Shown here piece after piece: positions 42,551 to 51,477 of a DNA stretch of 64,000 bases. Made by a program: the position numbers and the translations under genes. The notes below the pieces were generated by a model. That model made no database searches. It was not told where the DNA came from and saw only the letters and a program-made list of their open reading frames with translations. The DNA is from JBBIJO01 sp037445895 (GTDB lineage Bacteria; Bacteroidota; Ignavibacteria; Kapaibacteriales; UBA2268), in contig JBBIJO010000009.1 in the NCBI GenBank assembly GCA_037445895.1, forward strand, positions 1 to 64,000, written 5' to 3'. The stretch's first letter is position 1; every line of letters begins with the position of its first letter.

Positions 42551-44498
42551 TTTTGATTAGCCCTTCTAAGTCTTGTATCCATATAGAGCATTCAGCATCG
42601 CTGGGCATACGCCAATCCCCACGTGGCGATAGTGCAACAGTCCCTACTTTCGGCCCATCGGGCATACAGCTTCTTTTGAATTGATTAGCGAAGAAGCGTT
42701 TTACAAAATTGTCCAACCACCGTGCAATTTCCAGTTTCGTATACTTTTCCCCAAAAGCTAACGTTGCAAGAAAATAAATCTTTTTAGGTTTAAAGCCATA
42801 GCGAAGGAAATAATACAAAAAGAAATCATTTAAATCGAACGGACCGACTATTTCTTCTGTTTTCTGCGAAATTTCTCCATTTTCGTCGGAAGGCAAAAGT
42901 TCTGGCGAAATTGGAGTTTCGACGATATCGAGCAAACGCTGGGAAATCTCGCCGCGGTAAACTTCCTCGGCTACCCAAAGAATCACATAACGAACCAAAG
43001 TCTTAGGAACACCGGCATTTACATTATACATCGACATATGGTCGGCATTATATGTTGACCAACCAAGAGCAATTTCCGATAAATCGCCAGTTCCTACAAC
43101 CAATCCATTATATTTATTTCCAATGTCCATCAATATTTGTGTTCTTTCCCTTGCTTGTGCATTTTCGAAAACAACATCGTGGGTATCGATAGTCAAACCA
43201 ATATCTGCCAAATGCTTCGCAACAGAGTCGCGAATATCGATTTCCTCGAACGAAACACCGAAAAGCCGAGCTAATTCTTCTGCATTAGTCTTGGTGCGTT
43301 CACTTGTCCCGAAACCTGGCATAACAATGGAGTGAATCCCCTTTTTATCGTACGAAAGCTTCTCGAACGCTTGCAATGAAACAAGCAGAGCAAGGGTTGA
43401 ATCCAACCCCCCAGAAAGACCAACGACAATATCTTTTGAGCCGATATGGATTAATCGGCGAGCAAGCCCTGCCGACTGAATTTCGAACACTTCTTTGCAT
43501 ACTTTGCTTCGCTCGGGTGATTCTTGCGGTAGGAAGGGGAATGGATTGACTTTCCTGTGTAGTTGCTCGGCTTCCGATTTTTTAATATCGATTTCGATGT
43601 ATCTAAATTCCTTTCGTAATGAAATATCACGAAAGGAGTCGTTCTTTTGCCGTTCGCTTTCGAGAAGTTCAAGGTCAACATCGGCAACAAGGGAATCGCC
43701 TTCCAATCGAAAGCGTTTGCTTTCGGCAAGTATGCGCCCATTTTCCGCAATTAAGGAATGTCCCGAAAAAACCAAATCGGTCGAGGATTCCCAACAGCTA
43801 CTGTCGGCATACACATAAGCACAGTTTCCACGTGCCGATTGGGTTACAACAAGATTACGACGATAATCGAACTTCCCAACATAATCATCGCTGGCACTCA
43901 AATTGAGAATCACTTTGGCGCCGCCAAGGCATAGTTCAAAACTTGGAGGCATAATGCTCCAAAGATCCTGGCAAATTTCAACACCAAAGGTAACGTTGTT
44001 GTTACTTTTTGAAACAAAAATCAAGCCTGAACCAAAGGGAATTTTTTTGCCTAATAAATCAACGGTATCAAAATCTGCGACCGAACCCGAAGCAAACCAA
44101 CGCTTTTCGTAGTATTCACCCGAGTTAGCAAGAAAGGTTTTTGGCACAATTCCAGCTATTTCGCCATCGCACAAAACAACAGCACAATTGAAAATTCTAT
44201 CCCGAAAAATAAGCGGCACACCAACCACAATTGCGTAGTTACGACCCCGGGAAAATTCTTTAAGGTGCGCTACCCCTTCTATGCTTTTAGATTGCAACTC
44301 TTTTTGAAAGAACAAATCCCCACAAGTGTATCCCGTAATTGATAATTCCGGAAAAATTACAATTTCGACCTTTTCCTTTTCGATTTTTTTACATTTTTCG
44401 ATAATCTTATCGACGTTGAAATCTACGTTTGCTACACGTAACACGGGAGAAACAACCCCAATCCGTAAGTAGTCGAAATTTTGACGCGATACCTTCAT
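42537..44498 (-). CDS. nadE: glutamine-dependent NAD+ synthetase
   Basis: 653 residues, normal for the two-domain enzyme. The N-terminal nitrilase-type glutaminase (about 10-290) has the triad Glu51 (FPELS), Lys120 (VPKTFL) and Cys176 (EICQDLW), releasing ammonia from glutamine. The C-terminal synthetase (about 340-650) has the ATP pyrophosphatase P-loop SGGLDS at 362-367, and further on GTGDLSEIALGWSTYNADHM. It makes NAD+ from deamido-NAD+, ATP and glutamine, the last step of NAD synthesis. It is 57 bases after the family 9 glycosyltransferase gene and overlaps the downstream regulator gene. Confidence 0.96.
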   Translation of the reverse strand: MKVSRQNFDYLRIGVVSPVLRVANVDFNVDKIIEKCKKIEKEKVEIVIFPELSITGYTCGDLFFQKELQSKSIEGVAHLKEFSRGRNYAIVVGVPLIFRDRIFNCAVVLCDGEIAGIVPKTFLANSGEYYEKRWFASGSVADFDTVDLLGKKIPFGSGLIFVSKSNNNVTFGVEICQDLWSIMPPSFELCLGGAKVILNLSASDDYVGKFDYRRNLVVTQSARGNCAYVYADSSCWESSTDLVFSGHSLIAENGRILAESKRFRLEGDSLVADVDLELLESERQKNDSFRDISLRKEFRYIEIDIKKSEAEQLHRKVNPFPFLPQESPERSKVCKEVFEIQSAGLARRLIHIGSKDIVVGLSGGLDSTLALLVSLQAFEKLSYDKKGIHSIVMPGFGTSERTKTNAEELARLFGVSFEEIDIRDSVAKHLADIGLTIDTHDVVFENAQARERTQILMDIGNKYNGLVVGTGDLSEIALGWSTYNADHMSMYNVNAGVPKTLVRYVILWVAEEVYRGEISQRLLDIVETPISPELLPSDENGEISQKTEEIVGPFDLNDFFLYYFLRYGFKPKKIYFLATLAFGEKYTKLEIARWLDNFVKRFFANQFKRSCMPDGPKVGTVALSPRGDWRMPSDAECSIWIQDLEGLIKSGDE

Positions 44499-44555
44499 CT
44501 TCTATTCGATTATACTCCCCTAAATACACGCAAAACTAATGCCAAAAATAATCAT

Positions 44556-45647
44556 CTAAGGTTCTGGCACCGGAAGAAGGTTCTTAATTTCCTGAAAAAC
44601 TCTCGAAGGAAAAATGTAATCCATACAAAAATAATTGGGATTAATACATTTGGGGCTAAAAAAGCATTGACACGCTTTTTCGGGTTCGACTATGATTCCT
44701 CTTCCGTAAAGTTCAAATTCGTGACGATTAAAAATATTGTTAAACAGAACAACCTTCTTTCGAAGCCCAATGGCAATATGTAATGCCAATGTTACTGCTG
44801 TAACGACCAAATCGCAGTGATTTACAAGCAAAATAAACTTTTTTAAGTCGAAGTGCCCGATATATGTTGCGCCAGTCTTTTTTGCAAACTCGCGATTCTT
44901 TTTGTCTTCCGATTTACCACCAAGCAAAAGTGGGAAATAGCCGTTCTCGAGCAGTAATTGTATCAGCTCTATCCAATTGTGGTCGGGCCATAATCGCGAA
45001 GTCCAACGCTCCCCACAACCAGTGTTCAAGCCAACAATTGGAGACTGCTTCGTAGTTAAATGCCAACTTATTCCTTCTTCGACATCAACAATATATTCTT
45101 CGCCTTTGTATTTCCAACCAGCCATTTCGAATATTTCCTCGAGATACGACTTAGTATTATCCCGGTTTACTGGGTCGAAAATACCTGTTGTAAATTTGTG
45201 CTCGCTTAAACTATTCACAGGAGCTGGTTTACCATCCTTCAATGTAAACCCATACTTTTCTCTTGCTTTTAAAGATTTTGCTAACGCACAAGCTTGGGGG
45301 TCTTTATCTAAATTAATTACTTTATAAAACTCTGTTTGTTGCAAAATAAGTATGGTTTCGAAATTAAACGGCAGAACTCTATCGACGACCGAAGGCACAA
45401 TCTCGGGGGTCAAGGTAACCCACCAAATAGACGATTTAGGATGTTCAGCAAAAATGCGATGTATCAAAGGAGTAGTTCGAATGACATCTCCAACCGCACC
45501 TAACTTGATAATAAGAATTATATTTTCGCGCGGAGCATAAAAACGACAATCGGAACAAACCACCCCAAATTGTTTATGGGGATAACAAGGAACATCGCCC
45601 CGAAAAAACTTACAATCAGGATAAAAAATTACTTTTTTTCGACTCAT
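44556..45647 (-). CDS. family 9 glycosyltransferase (heptosyltransferase-like) with cysteine-rich head
   Basis: 363 residues. From about residue 44 it is a GT9 (ADP-heptose:LPS heptosyltransferase-like) protein: LIIKLGAVGDVIRTTPL at the start of the first Rossmann domain, then GLNTGCGERWTSRLWP and the later CDLVVTAVTLALHIAIGL that binds the nucleotide sugar. It probably adds a sugar to lipopolysaccharide core or another surface glycan from the cytoplasmic side. Before the catalytic part lies a small cysteine group (Cys12, Cys21, Cys31, Cys34), and a second group (CQCFFSPKC, then C) lies near the end. The two may share a metal site, as in a subset of GT9 proteins. Its ATG overlaps the stop of the barrel gene by four bases. 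Confidence 0.88.
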   Translation of the reverse strand: MSRKKVIFYPDCKFFRGDVPCYPHKQFGVVCSDCRFYAPRENIILIIKLGAVGDVIRTTPLIHRIFAEHPKSSIWWVTLTPEIVPSVVDRVLPFNFETILILQQTEFYKVINLDKDPQACALAKSLKAREKYGFTLKDGKPAPVNSLSEHKFTTGIFDPVNRDNTKSYLEEIFEMAGWKYKGEEYIVDVEEGISWHLTTKQSPIVGLNTGCGERWTSRLWPDHNWIELIQLLLENGYFPLLLGGKSEDKKNREFAKKTGATYIGHFDLKKFILLVNHCDLVVTAVTLALHIAIGLRKKVVLFNNIFNRHEFELYGRGIIVEPEKACQCFFSPKCINPNYFCMDYIFPSRVFQEIKNLLPVPEP

Positions 45648-46387
45648 TTTCCAAATCTATATTGAATTACAAATCCTGCAAAGAAATTATAGACAGGGTT
45701 TTCCTTCGTCTCGTTAGTATTTGTTGGAGTAAGCAACTCGCCGCGAGCATCGTCTTTGAATAAAAGATTCACATAGCAAACTCCGGCAAATATATTAACA
45801 TACCAAGGATGCACAACCTCGCCAACGAATCCGAGTCGCAATCCGGTCCCAAAACGAGATACAGCATTCTTAAATGAGTTATCTTTGATAAACACTGAGT
45901 CGTAATTCGTATAATCTATTCGGACCCTATAATTGCTTTTTCCAACAAAGGCTCCACGAACGTCGAACTCGGTGTAAGCATTAACATTAGCGAAAGGAAG
46001 CTTGAACATATTATATCGAAATCCCAAAGTCAATGTTGGAATATCTATGGCATGGCGTAAGTAAAATGTAACAGACGCCGTATATGGAATCCTATATAAT
46101 GAGCGGTAGAATACGTATTCCAATCCGAAAGGGATTGCAAACTTACCTTTTGAATCGAGTTGCCAAACAGTTTTCAAAGTAATTGCATTTTGGAATCCAA
46201 AGAAACCTCCGCCTAAAGTTTCGTCTGCTGTGACTGTGCGTGGCGAAGACGTAGCCGCTTTGTTTCCAAAAATCGTTGTTGGTTCAACCCCAAATTCTAC
46301 CGACAAATCTTTAAATTGCCCAAAACTTAGTCCAAAAGCAAGAAACATTAAGAACAAAATTATTATCGAGTTACGCAACATAAACAT
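45644..46387 (-). CDS. small outer-membrane beta-barrel protein
   Basis: 247 residues. Signal peptide about 1-23 (LAFGLSFGQ). The rest is a run of amphipathic strands with aromatic ends (FGLEYVFYRSL, VTFYLRHAI, LTLGFRYNMF) and terminates in FVIQYRFGK, a Tyr-x-Phe C-terminal strand as used for outer-membrane insertion by the Bam complex. No family name can be given. It sits between the GT2 gene (12 bases) and the GT9 gene (4-base overlap), so it is likely co-expressed with surface glycan enzymes. Confidence 0.82.
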   Translation of the reverse strand: MFMLRNSIIILFLMFLAFGLSFGQFKDLSVEFGVEPTTIFGNKAATSSPRTVTADETLGGGFFGFQNAITLKTVWQLDSKGKFAIPFGLEYVFYRSLYRIPYTASVTFYLRHAIDIPTLTLGFRYNMFKLPFANVNAYTEFDVRGAFVGKSNYRVRIDYTNYDSVFIKDNSFKNAVSRFGTGLRLGFVGEVVHPWYVNIFAGVCYVNLLFKDDARGELLTPTNTNETKENPVYNFFAGFVIQYRFGK

Positions 46388-46399
46388 TCCACGTTGTTT

Positions 46400-47431
46400 T
46401 TAAAATCTTTCTTTAATACTATACCTCGCCTTTTCTGCCGAGGATTTAATGTTCATTTCCCCAAGCAATCCAATAGAAACCATTTGTGCACCAAAAATAA
46501 TCAAGGTGATTCCGAAAAGCAGCAAAGGTCTATTGCTCAAATAGGTTTCTCCCATAATCCATTCAACCAGCAAATACAAATTTATCAAAAATCCTAAAAA
46601 AGTAACTATTGTTCCAATCGTTCCGAAAAAGTGCAAAGGTCGCTGCATATATCTTGTTGTAATCATTACCGTTAGAAGATCGAGAAAACCTTTAATAAAA
46701 CGAGCCGAGCCGAACTTTGTCCTTCCATACTTCCTCGGATGGTGGCGAACGGGAATTTCTGTCACTTTAAAACCATCCCAATGGGCAAGGACTGGAATAT
46801 AACGATGCATTTCGCCATAAACATTAAGCTGTTTGACCACAACATTTTTGTATGCTTTCAACCCACAATTGAAATCGTGAAGACGTATCCCACTCACAAT
46901 AGAAGTAACAAAATTAAAGAGCTTCGAAGGCAATAATTTATTTAACGGGTCTCGTCGGACTTTTTTCCAACCGGAGACAAGGTCGTACCCTTCGCGAATT
47001 TTATTAAGCAAGTTCGGAATTTCTTCGGGGTCATCTTGCAAATCGGCATCCATCGTTACGACTATTTTCCCCCGTGCCGCTTGAAATCCCAGCGAAAGAG
47101 CAGCAGATTTCCCGTAATTTCGACGTAAACTTATACAATGGAATCTTGGGTTTAAAAAATTTAGCCTCCGTATTTCCTCGCGTGAACTATCGGTTGAACC
47201 ATCGTCAACAAAAATAACTTCGTAATTACCTTTGGCAACTTCGGCGAGCACCGACTCGAGCTTTGCGCCAAGCTCAGCAATCGAATCTTGTTCATTATAT
47301 AATGGAATAACAACACTTACAAGAGGCATTCTTCTTTGCTTTTGCCCTTGGAACTGATGAACTTGCCCTTGTTTTTTGGGACGATTGGTTCCATCGAAGT
47401 TCTGTTTATTCTGGTCTTTTTCGTTTTGCAT
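46400..47431 (-). CDS. family 2 glycosyltransferase with two membrane helices (DPM1/ArnC-like)
   Basis: 343 residues. After a polar, glutamine-rich head (1-35), the GT-A domain begins VSVVIPLYNEQDS. Nucleotide-sugar and metal-binding motifs are VDDGSTD (75-81) and DADLQDD (128-134), and GEMHRYIP is typical of polyprenyl-phosphate sugar transferases. Two membrane helices lie at about 255-275 and 285-310. It likely moves a sugar from a nucleotide donor onto undecaprenyl phosphate at the inner membrane for later use in lipopolysaccharide or glycoprotein modification. AAGGAG precedes the start by 10 bases. Adjacent to the barrel protein and GT9 genes. Confidence 0.92.
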   Translation of the reverse strand: MQNEKDQNKQNFDGTNRPKKQGQVHQFQGQKQRRMPLVSVVIPLYNEQDSIAELGAKLESVLAEVAKGNYEVIFVDDGSTDSSREEIRRLNFLNPRFHCISLRRNYGKSAALSLGFQAARGKIVVTMDADLQDDPEEIPNLLNKIREGYDLVSGWKKVRRDPLNKLLPSKLFNFVTSIVSGIRLHDFNCGLKAYKNVVVKQLNVYGEMHRYIPVLAHWDGFKVTEIPVRHHPRKYGRTKFGSARFIKGFLDLLTVMITTRYMQRPLHFFGTIGTIVTFLGFLINLYLLVEWIMGETYLSNRPLLLFGITLIIFGAQMVSIGLLGEMNIKSSAEKARYSIKERF

Positions 47432-47451
47432 TCTAAATCAACTCCTTCGAC

Positions 47452-48225
47452 TCACAGTTTAATCATTTTATATAACAATATCTTCCCTCCGCATTCAATT
47501 TTCAAAAAATATATACCTTTTGCTAGATTATCGACGAAAAAAGTGTTCAATTCTGAATTTGCTGTGCCACTTAAATATCGATTTCCAAAAACATCATACA
47601 TCGAAAAACGAAATTCCTTCGAGATTGAATTCTGTATTGCAAAGTAATTATCGAAGGGGTTCGGACTAATTACAAATGCGTTTTCATATTGATTATCTTT
47701 TACCGAACTGGGTTCTTGTAATTTAATTTTCACATAAAATTTATCGAGAAATTCATTATCGACGTTCGTCTTTGTTTTTTCCTTCATATTTACTTGAAAA
47801 AGAGTTCCAAGATATTCATCGACAATCCAGGCATATTCGTATTCTTCGGAAAGTGGTCGCCATTCGAACCCCACTTTCAACCCAAAATCGTGCATTGCAT
47901 AAACAAGAAATTTAACTGTATCATCGTAATTTGTCGGGAAGGGTTTAATATCTACATAAGACCATATATTGCTTTTCATCAGTGAATCATAAAATATAAA
48001 TACGCAATAAACGCCGAACGAACCAGGCGGAATAAAAGGAGGAAGTTCGGATTCTCCGAGAGCTGTATCCAAACCATTAGTTGCAAGTTTATCGAAGCCA
48101 AGAACTAGTTTATCGAATTGAATGGAATCGTTGCCCCATACTGTTAAACGTAACCGCAGTGGTTCTTGCGAGAAAACATTAATCCCACACAATAGAACGC
48201 AAAAAAATACAAATATTTTCCTCAT
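47452..48225 (-). CDS. secreted protein with T9SS type A sorting domain
   Basis: 257 residues. Signal peptide about 1-19 (LLCGINVFSQ). Residues 25-170 form a small beta-rich domain (LRLTVWGNDSIQFDKLVLGFD) of unknown role. The last 80 residues are a sorting domain: VISPNPFDNYFAIQN, MYDVFGNRYL, GIYFLKIE and a lysine-containing end LLYKMIKL. It lies 20 bases upstream of the GT2 gene and 94 bases after the 1044-residue cargo gene, separated from it by a perfect hairpin (48262-48291). Confidence 0.85.
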   Translation of the reverse strand: MRKIFVFFCVLLCGINVFSQEPLRLRLTVWGNDSIQFDKLVLGFDKLATNGLDTALGESELPPFIPPGSFGVYCVFIFYDSLMKSNIWSYVDIKPFPTNYDDTVKFLVYAMHDFGLKVGFEWRPLSEEYEYAWIVDEYLGTLFQVNMKEKTKTNVDNEFLDKFYVKIKLQEPSSVKDNQYENAFVISPNPFDNYFAIQNSISKEFRFSMYDVFGNRYLSGTANSELNTFFVDNLAKGIYFLKIECGGKILLYKMIKL

Positions 48226-48261
48226 TTTCCAATAATTAATTAATTATTTTTTATCAAACAA

Positions 48262-48291
48262 CAATGGGCAACACCAAGATGTTGCCCATTG
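48262..48291. terminator. perfect 12-bp hairpin between two T9SS cargo genes
   Basis: CAATGGGCAACA (48262-48273) pairs with TGTTGCCCATTG (48280-48291) around CCAAGA. On the minus strand it begins 28 bases after the stop of the gene ending at 48320 and is followed only by TTGTTTG; on the plus strand ATTTTTT follows. It probably ends or stabilises the upstream mRNA. Confidence 0.65.
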
Positions 48292-48319
48292 ATTTTTTAA
48301 CATTTCGGTGTGAAGGTAA

Positions 48320-51300
48320 TTACTTCACAATGTTAAGATATTGAACGATGGTTTCGCCGTTTACAATCATCTTGCACAGATATTGCCCGCTTGCAAAATC
48401 GTAGGCATTGATTGACAAATGATTTTCGACGCCTGCTTTTGCAAAACCATCTACCAAAGTCTTGACTTCGTTCCCAAGAACATCGGAAAGAACAATACGC
48501 ACTTGACCATCTTGGCTTAAAGTATAAGCAAGGATGGCAGTTCCGCTAACTGGATTTGGATAAACCGTCAACGTATTAAGTTCCGATGCCTTAGAAACAA
48601 GGATACGAATTGTATTGCTCGATTTGTTGATAACAATCGAATTGTTAGCTCTATCAATTTTACCAAGTGTTTCGCCCGTAATTGCATCGACAAAAGTATA
48701 TTCATTTCGTGGGTTATCGATTGAAATCGACAATGGGTATTCTATGCCCTGCAATTTGAATACAGGATTGGACGCATCTTCCATCAAAGAGTTGTTAACG
48801 AATCGGATGTCGAACATATCGCTGAACGGGATTGGTGGCAACTCGAACTGAGTTACATCAAATCCTTTCTCGGGTGCAAGGTATAGAGTCTTCTCGTGTT
48901 GACCATTATCGGCAATATTAACTCTTATGCTTTGTTCAACGGCACGTTCTTTTGCCGAAGGCTCATCGAACCCAATCGGTTTTTCGCGACCAATCAAACG
49001 CAAATATCCGTGGGCATTGACTTTAATCCAATAACCAAGCCCCGGACGAAGTTCAGAGATTTCTTCGTAACCGCGATTTGTCTTGTAACCCCAAACTCCG
49101 TGTTGTCGAACATAAACTGGATTAGGAACTTCGAGCCCAAACGGTGTAAATGTAATTTGGCTTACGGAAAGAGGAGTTGTTACACAACCAATAGTATTCC
49201 AGCCAGGATATAATTTAATAGAATCGCCGGAACCGGGCACGGAGATTTCGTATATGTATGAACCGGCAAATTTAGTGTCGACCGTATCGCTATACTTAAT
49301 GAAATAACCGACGCCGACGCGGAGCAACTCATCGAATTGATATTGATTTTGCGACCAGAAGAATGGTTTGTTGATTGCATTTGGATAGAATACATTCCAC
49401 ATATTATTTATCGGTCGAACTGGCAAAGAAAGCAAATTCCAACCTTTCTTTATAATGGGATTACCATACTCATCGAGATAACTGATGACTCTTGCAGGAG
49501 TGTATTCGATGATAAACGAGGTAACTCGTGGGTCGGTTATTGTATAGGAGAATTTCGTTCCACCCAAGTTCGTAGCACGCCGCATATTCACCGCCGGGAA
49601 TAATTGTCCGTTTGCCGTATCGCGCAAGAAGAGATTAGCTCCCTCGGGGAAATCCTCGGTATCCCAATAAATAACAATTGGATAGAAATGGGCTGAATCA
49701 ACGCGCATCCGAACAAGGAAAATATGTGATTGCAAAGTATCGTCGGCACTTCGAATATCGCGCGATACACAGTATTTTGGAGTTCCATCAGCATCGTCGT
49801 CATCGGGCGAAAAATTCCCAAAGCCATACTTAACACTATCCTTAACGCCTGCTGGTGCATTATTGGGGGGGAAGAACCTAGCATTAAATTCCCCATAAGG
49901 CATTTCGCTTTCCCAAGGATACTCTCCAAACAATGTATCGATACTTATCGAGGCTCTCTTTCCTGTTCCAAAAATCAGCTTCACTGGGTCGCCAAAGCCA
50001 CCCTTTGGCACCAAGGAAAGGTTAATTCCTCCGGGTTTAGTATTGTTATACCATTCAATCGGATTACGAAAATAGATAAACGTTATTTTCAATCTAACAG
50101 GGTTTACGTCGGCAGTATGCGATTTAAAAGTAATATACCCAACATATATCCCATTATATTCAGGCCCGGGGTTATTAAGTAAAGTCGGGTTGCATCGAAC
50201 TTCAATTTGAACTTCTTTATCCAAAGCAGTAAGTCTTCCGAAAATAGGGGTTCCAAGAGCGTCGTCGCCAAGAATGTTATTATCGATGTAATCGATGTAG
50301 CAATAGCGCGTTGGGGCACCACAACCACCTTTATTATTTGGTCCCAGCACGGTTCTAAACTGTAGCCACGGTTGGTCGGTCTCAATTTCGACATCGAGCA
50401 AACGTGTTCGTGCTGCTTCATTCATAAGTCGGAAGTTCCTTCTCCCGTAGAAAATACCCGATGGAGCGTTTTCATCCACAGTAATAGGATCGCGCATTTC
50501 CCAAAGAGCACCGTCGTCATCAATTTGTGCAATTGCTGGCTGCAAGCCAATGCCTCGTTCGAGCAGAAAACCGAAACGCGGAACATTATCGCTAATTCGC
50601 AAATAGATGACACCGGGCAGATGTGGTTCGTCATTCCAGTTTGGGAAGGGACTATTGTCGACTCCGGCTAAACCTGTTGTTGCAGACGGATCCGGATAGT
50701 CTTGTTGCACAAGACGACCCTTCCAAATAGGACGATATTTCTTGAACGGTGCCTCTAACCGAATATTCAAATCGTTGTATTTAATTGTATCGGTCCCGAT
50801 AATAAGCGGTGTGTTGCTTGCTATACCAACTGGTTGACCAGCCTTTGGAACCAACATAAATCGAATATACAAAAGAACCGAGAACGATTCGCTAATCGGC
50901 AGTGGTTGCGTCGAAGTCCCAACTATTCGAATACTTCTACCTTTTGTATAGTCTTGGTAAGGTGTCGAAGGATTAAGATATTTTCGATAGCTGGTATCCT
51001 TGTCATCCATCCATGTAATATTAAAGTCCTTTGCGAGAGTATGATACTTGTATTTTTCGTCGGCAAAATAATTCAACTCGCGGCGTCCAAAAGTTTGCAC
51101 ACCTAATGCCCGCAATGCAGAAGAGTCATACAATACTTTAAATTGAAAACTCTTAATAGGATCGGCAATATAAATGTCTTTTGTTTCTTCGCGAGTATAC
51201 CACTTGTTTTCGATGAAAACAGGAACCAAAAATTCGCGAGGATGATTTGGATCCGTCGAAGGTGGAATCCAAATACGACCATCCGGATACCAATTGGCAT

Positions 51301-51454
51301 CCCAATCGCCATCGGCACCTGTGAGCGACAAACGGGGAATCTCCGGTATCTGTCCCTGTCCCTGTGCAAATGGCACAGCAAGACCAACTCCCAGAGCTAT
51401 CAGAAGCCCTAATAGCAGCTTCGAAAATCCTTTGTAAAACGTTTGGTTAAACAT
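48320..51454 (-). CDS. large T9SS cargo protein with repeated GWN segments
   Basis: 1044 residues; AGGAGG lies ideally before the ATG. Signal peptide about 1-32 (LAVPFAQGQ). A cohesin-like first part (about 35-260) precedes several beta-sandwich regions. Two copies of a segment centred on Gly-Trp-Asn (KKGWNLLSLPV and LYPGWNTIGCVTTP) lie around residues 680-770, each followed by a GVGYFIKY or GLGYWIKV phrase. The end is a classic type A sorting domain: LTVYPNPVSGTAILAY, LSDVLGNEVKTL, SGQYLCKM and a final QYLNIVK. It is the fourth of five cargo genes transcribed in series. A C7 tract in the coding strand lies at 49864-49870. Function beyond surface display unknown. Confidence 0.87.
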   Translation of the reverse strand: MFNQTFYKGFSKLLLGLLIALGVGLAVPFAQGQGQIPEIPRLSLTGADGDWDANWYPDGRIWIPPSTDPNHPREFLVPVFIENKWYTREETKDIYIADPIKSFQFKVLYDSSALRALGVQTFGRRELNYFADEKYKYHTLAKDFNITWMDDKDTSYRKYLNPSTPYQDYTKGRSIRIVGTSTQPLPISESFSVLLYIRFMLVPKAGQPVGIASNTPLIIGTDTIKYNDLNIRLEAPFKKYRPIWKGRLVQQDYPDPSATTGLAGVDNSPFPNWNDEPHLPGVIYLRISDNVPRFGFLLERGIGLQPAIAQIDDDGALWEMRDPITVDENAPSGIFYGRRNFRLMNEAARTRLLDVEIETDQPWLQFRTVLGPNNKGGCGAPTRYCYIDYIDNNILGDDALGTPIFGRLTALDKEVQIEVRCNPTLLNNPGPEYNGIYVGYITFKSHTADVNPVRLKITFIYFRNPIEWYNNTKPGGINLSLVPKGGFGDPVKLIFGTGKRASISIDTLFGEYPWESEMPYGEFNARFFPPNNAPAGVKDSVKYGFGNFSPDDDDADGTPKYCVSRDIRSADDTLQSHIFLVRMRVDSAHFYPIVIYWDTEDFPEGANLFLRDTANGQLFPAVNMRRATNLGGTKFSYTITDPRVTSFIIEYTPARVISYLDEYGNPIIKKGWNLLSLPVRPINNMWNVFYPNAINKPFFWSQNQYQFDELLRVGVGYFIKYSDTVDTKFAGSYIYEISVPGSGDSIKLYPGWNTIGCVTTPLSVSQITFTPFGLEVPNPVYVRQHGVWGYKTNRGYEEISELRPGLGYWIKVNAHGYLRLIGREKPIGFDEPSAKERAVEQSIRVNIADNGQHEKTLYLAPEKGFDVTQFELPPIPFSDMFDIRFVNNSLMEDASNPVFKLQGIEYPLSISIDNPRNEYTFVDAITGETLGKIDRANNSIVINKSSNTIRILVSKASELNTLTVYPNPVSGTAILAYTLSQDGQVRIVLSDVLGNEVKTLVDGFAKAGVENHLSINAYDFASGQYLCKMIVNGETIVQYLNIVK

Positions 51455-51477
51455 AAAACCTCCTAAATTGTGAACGA

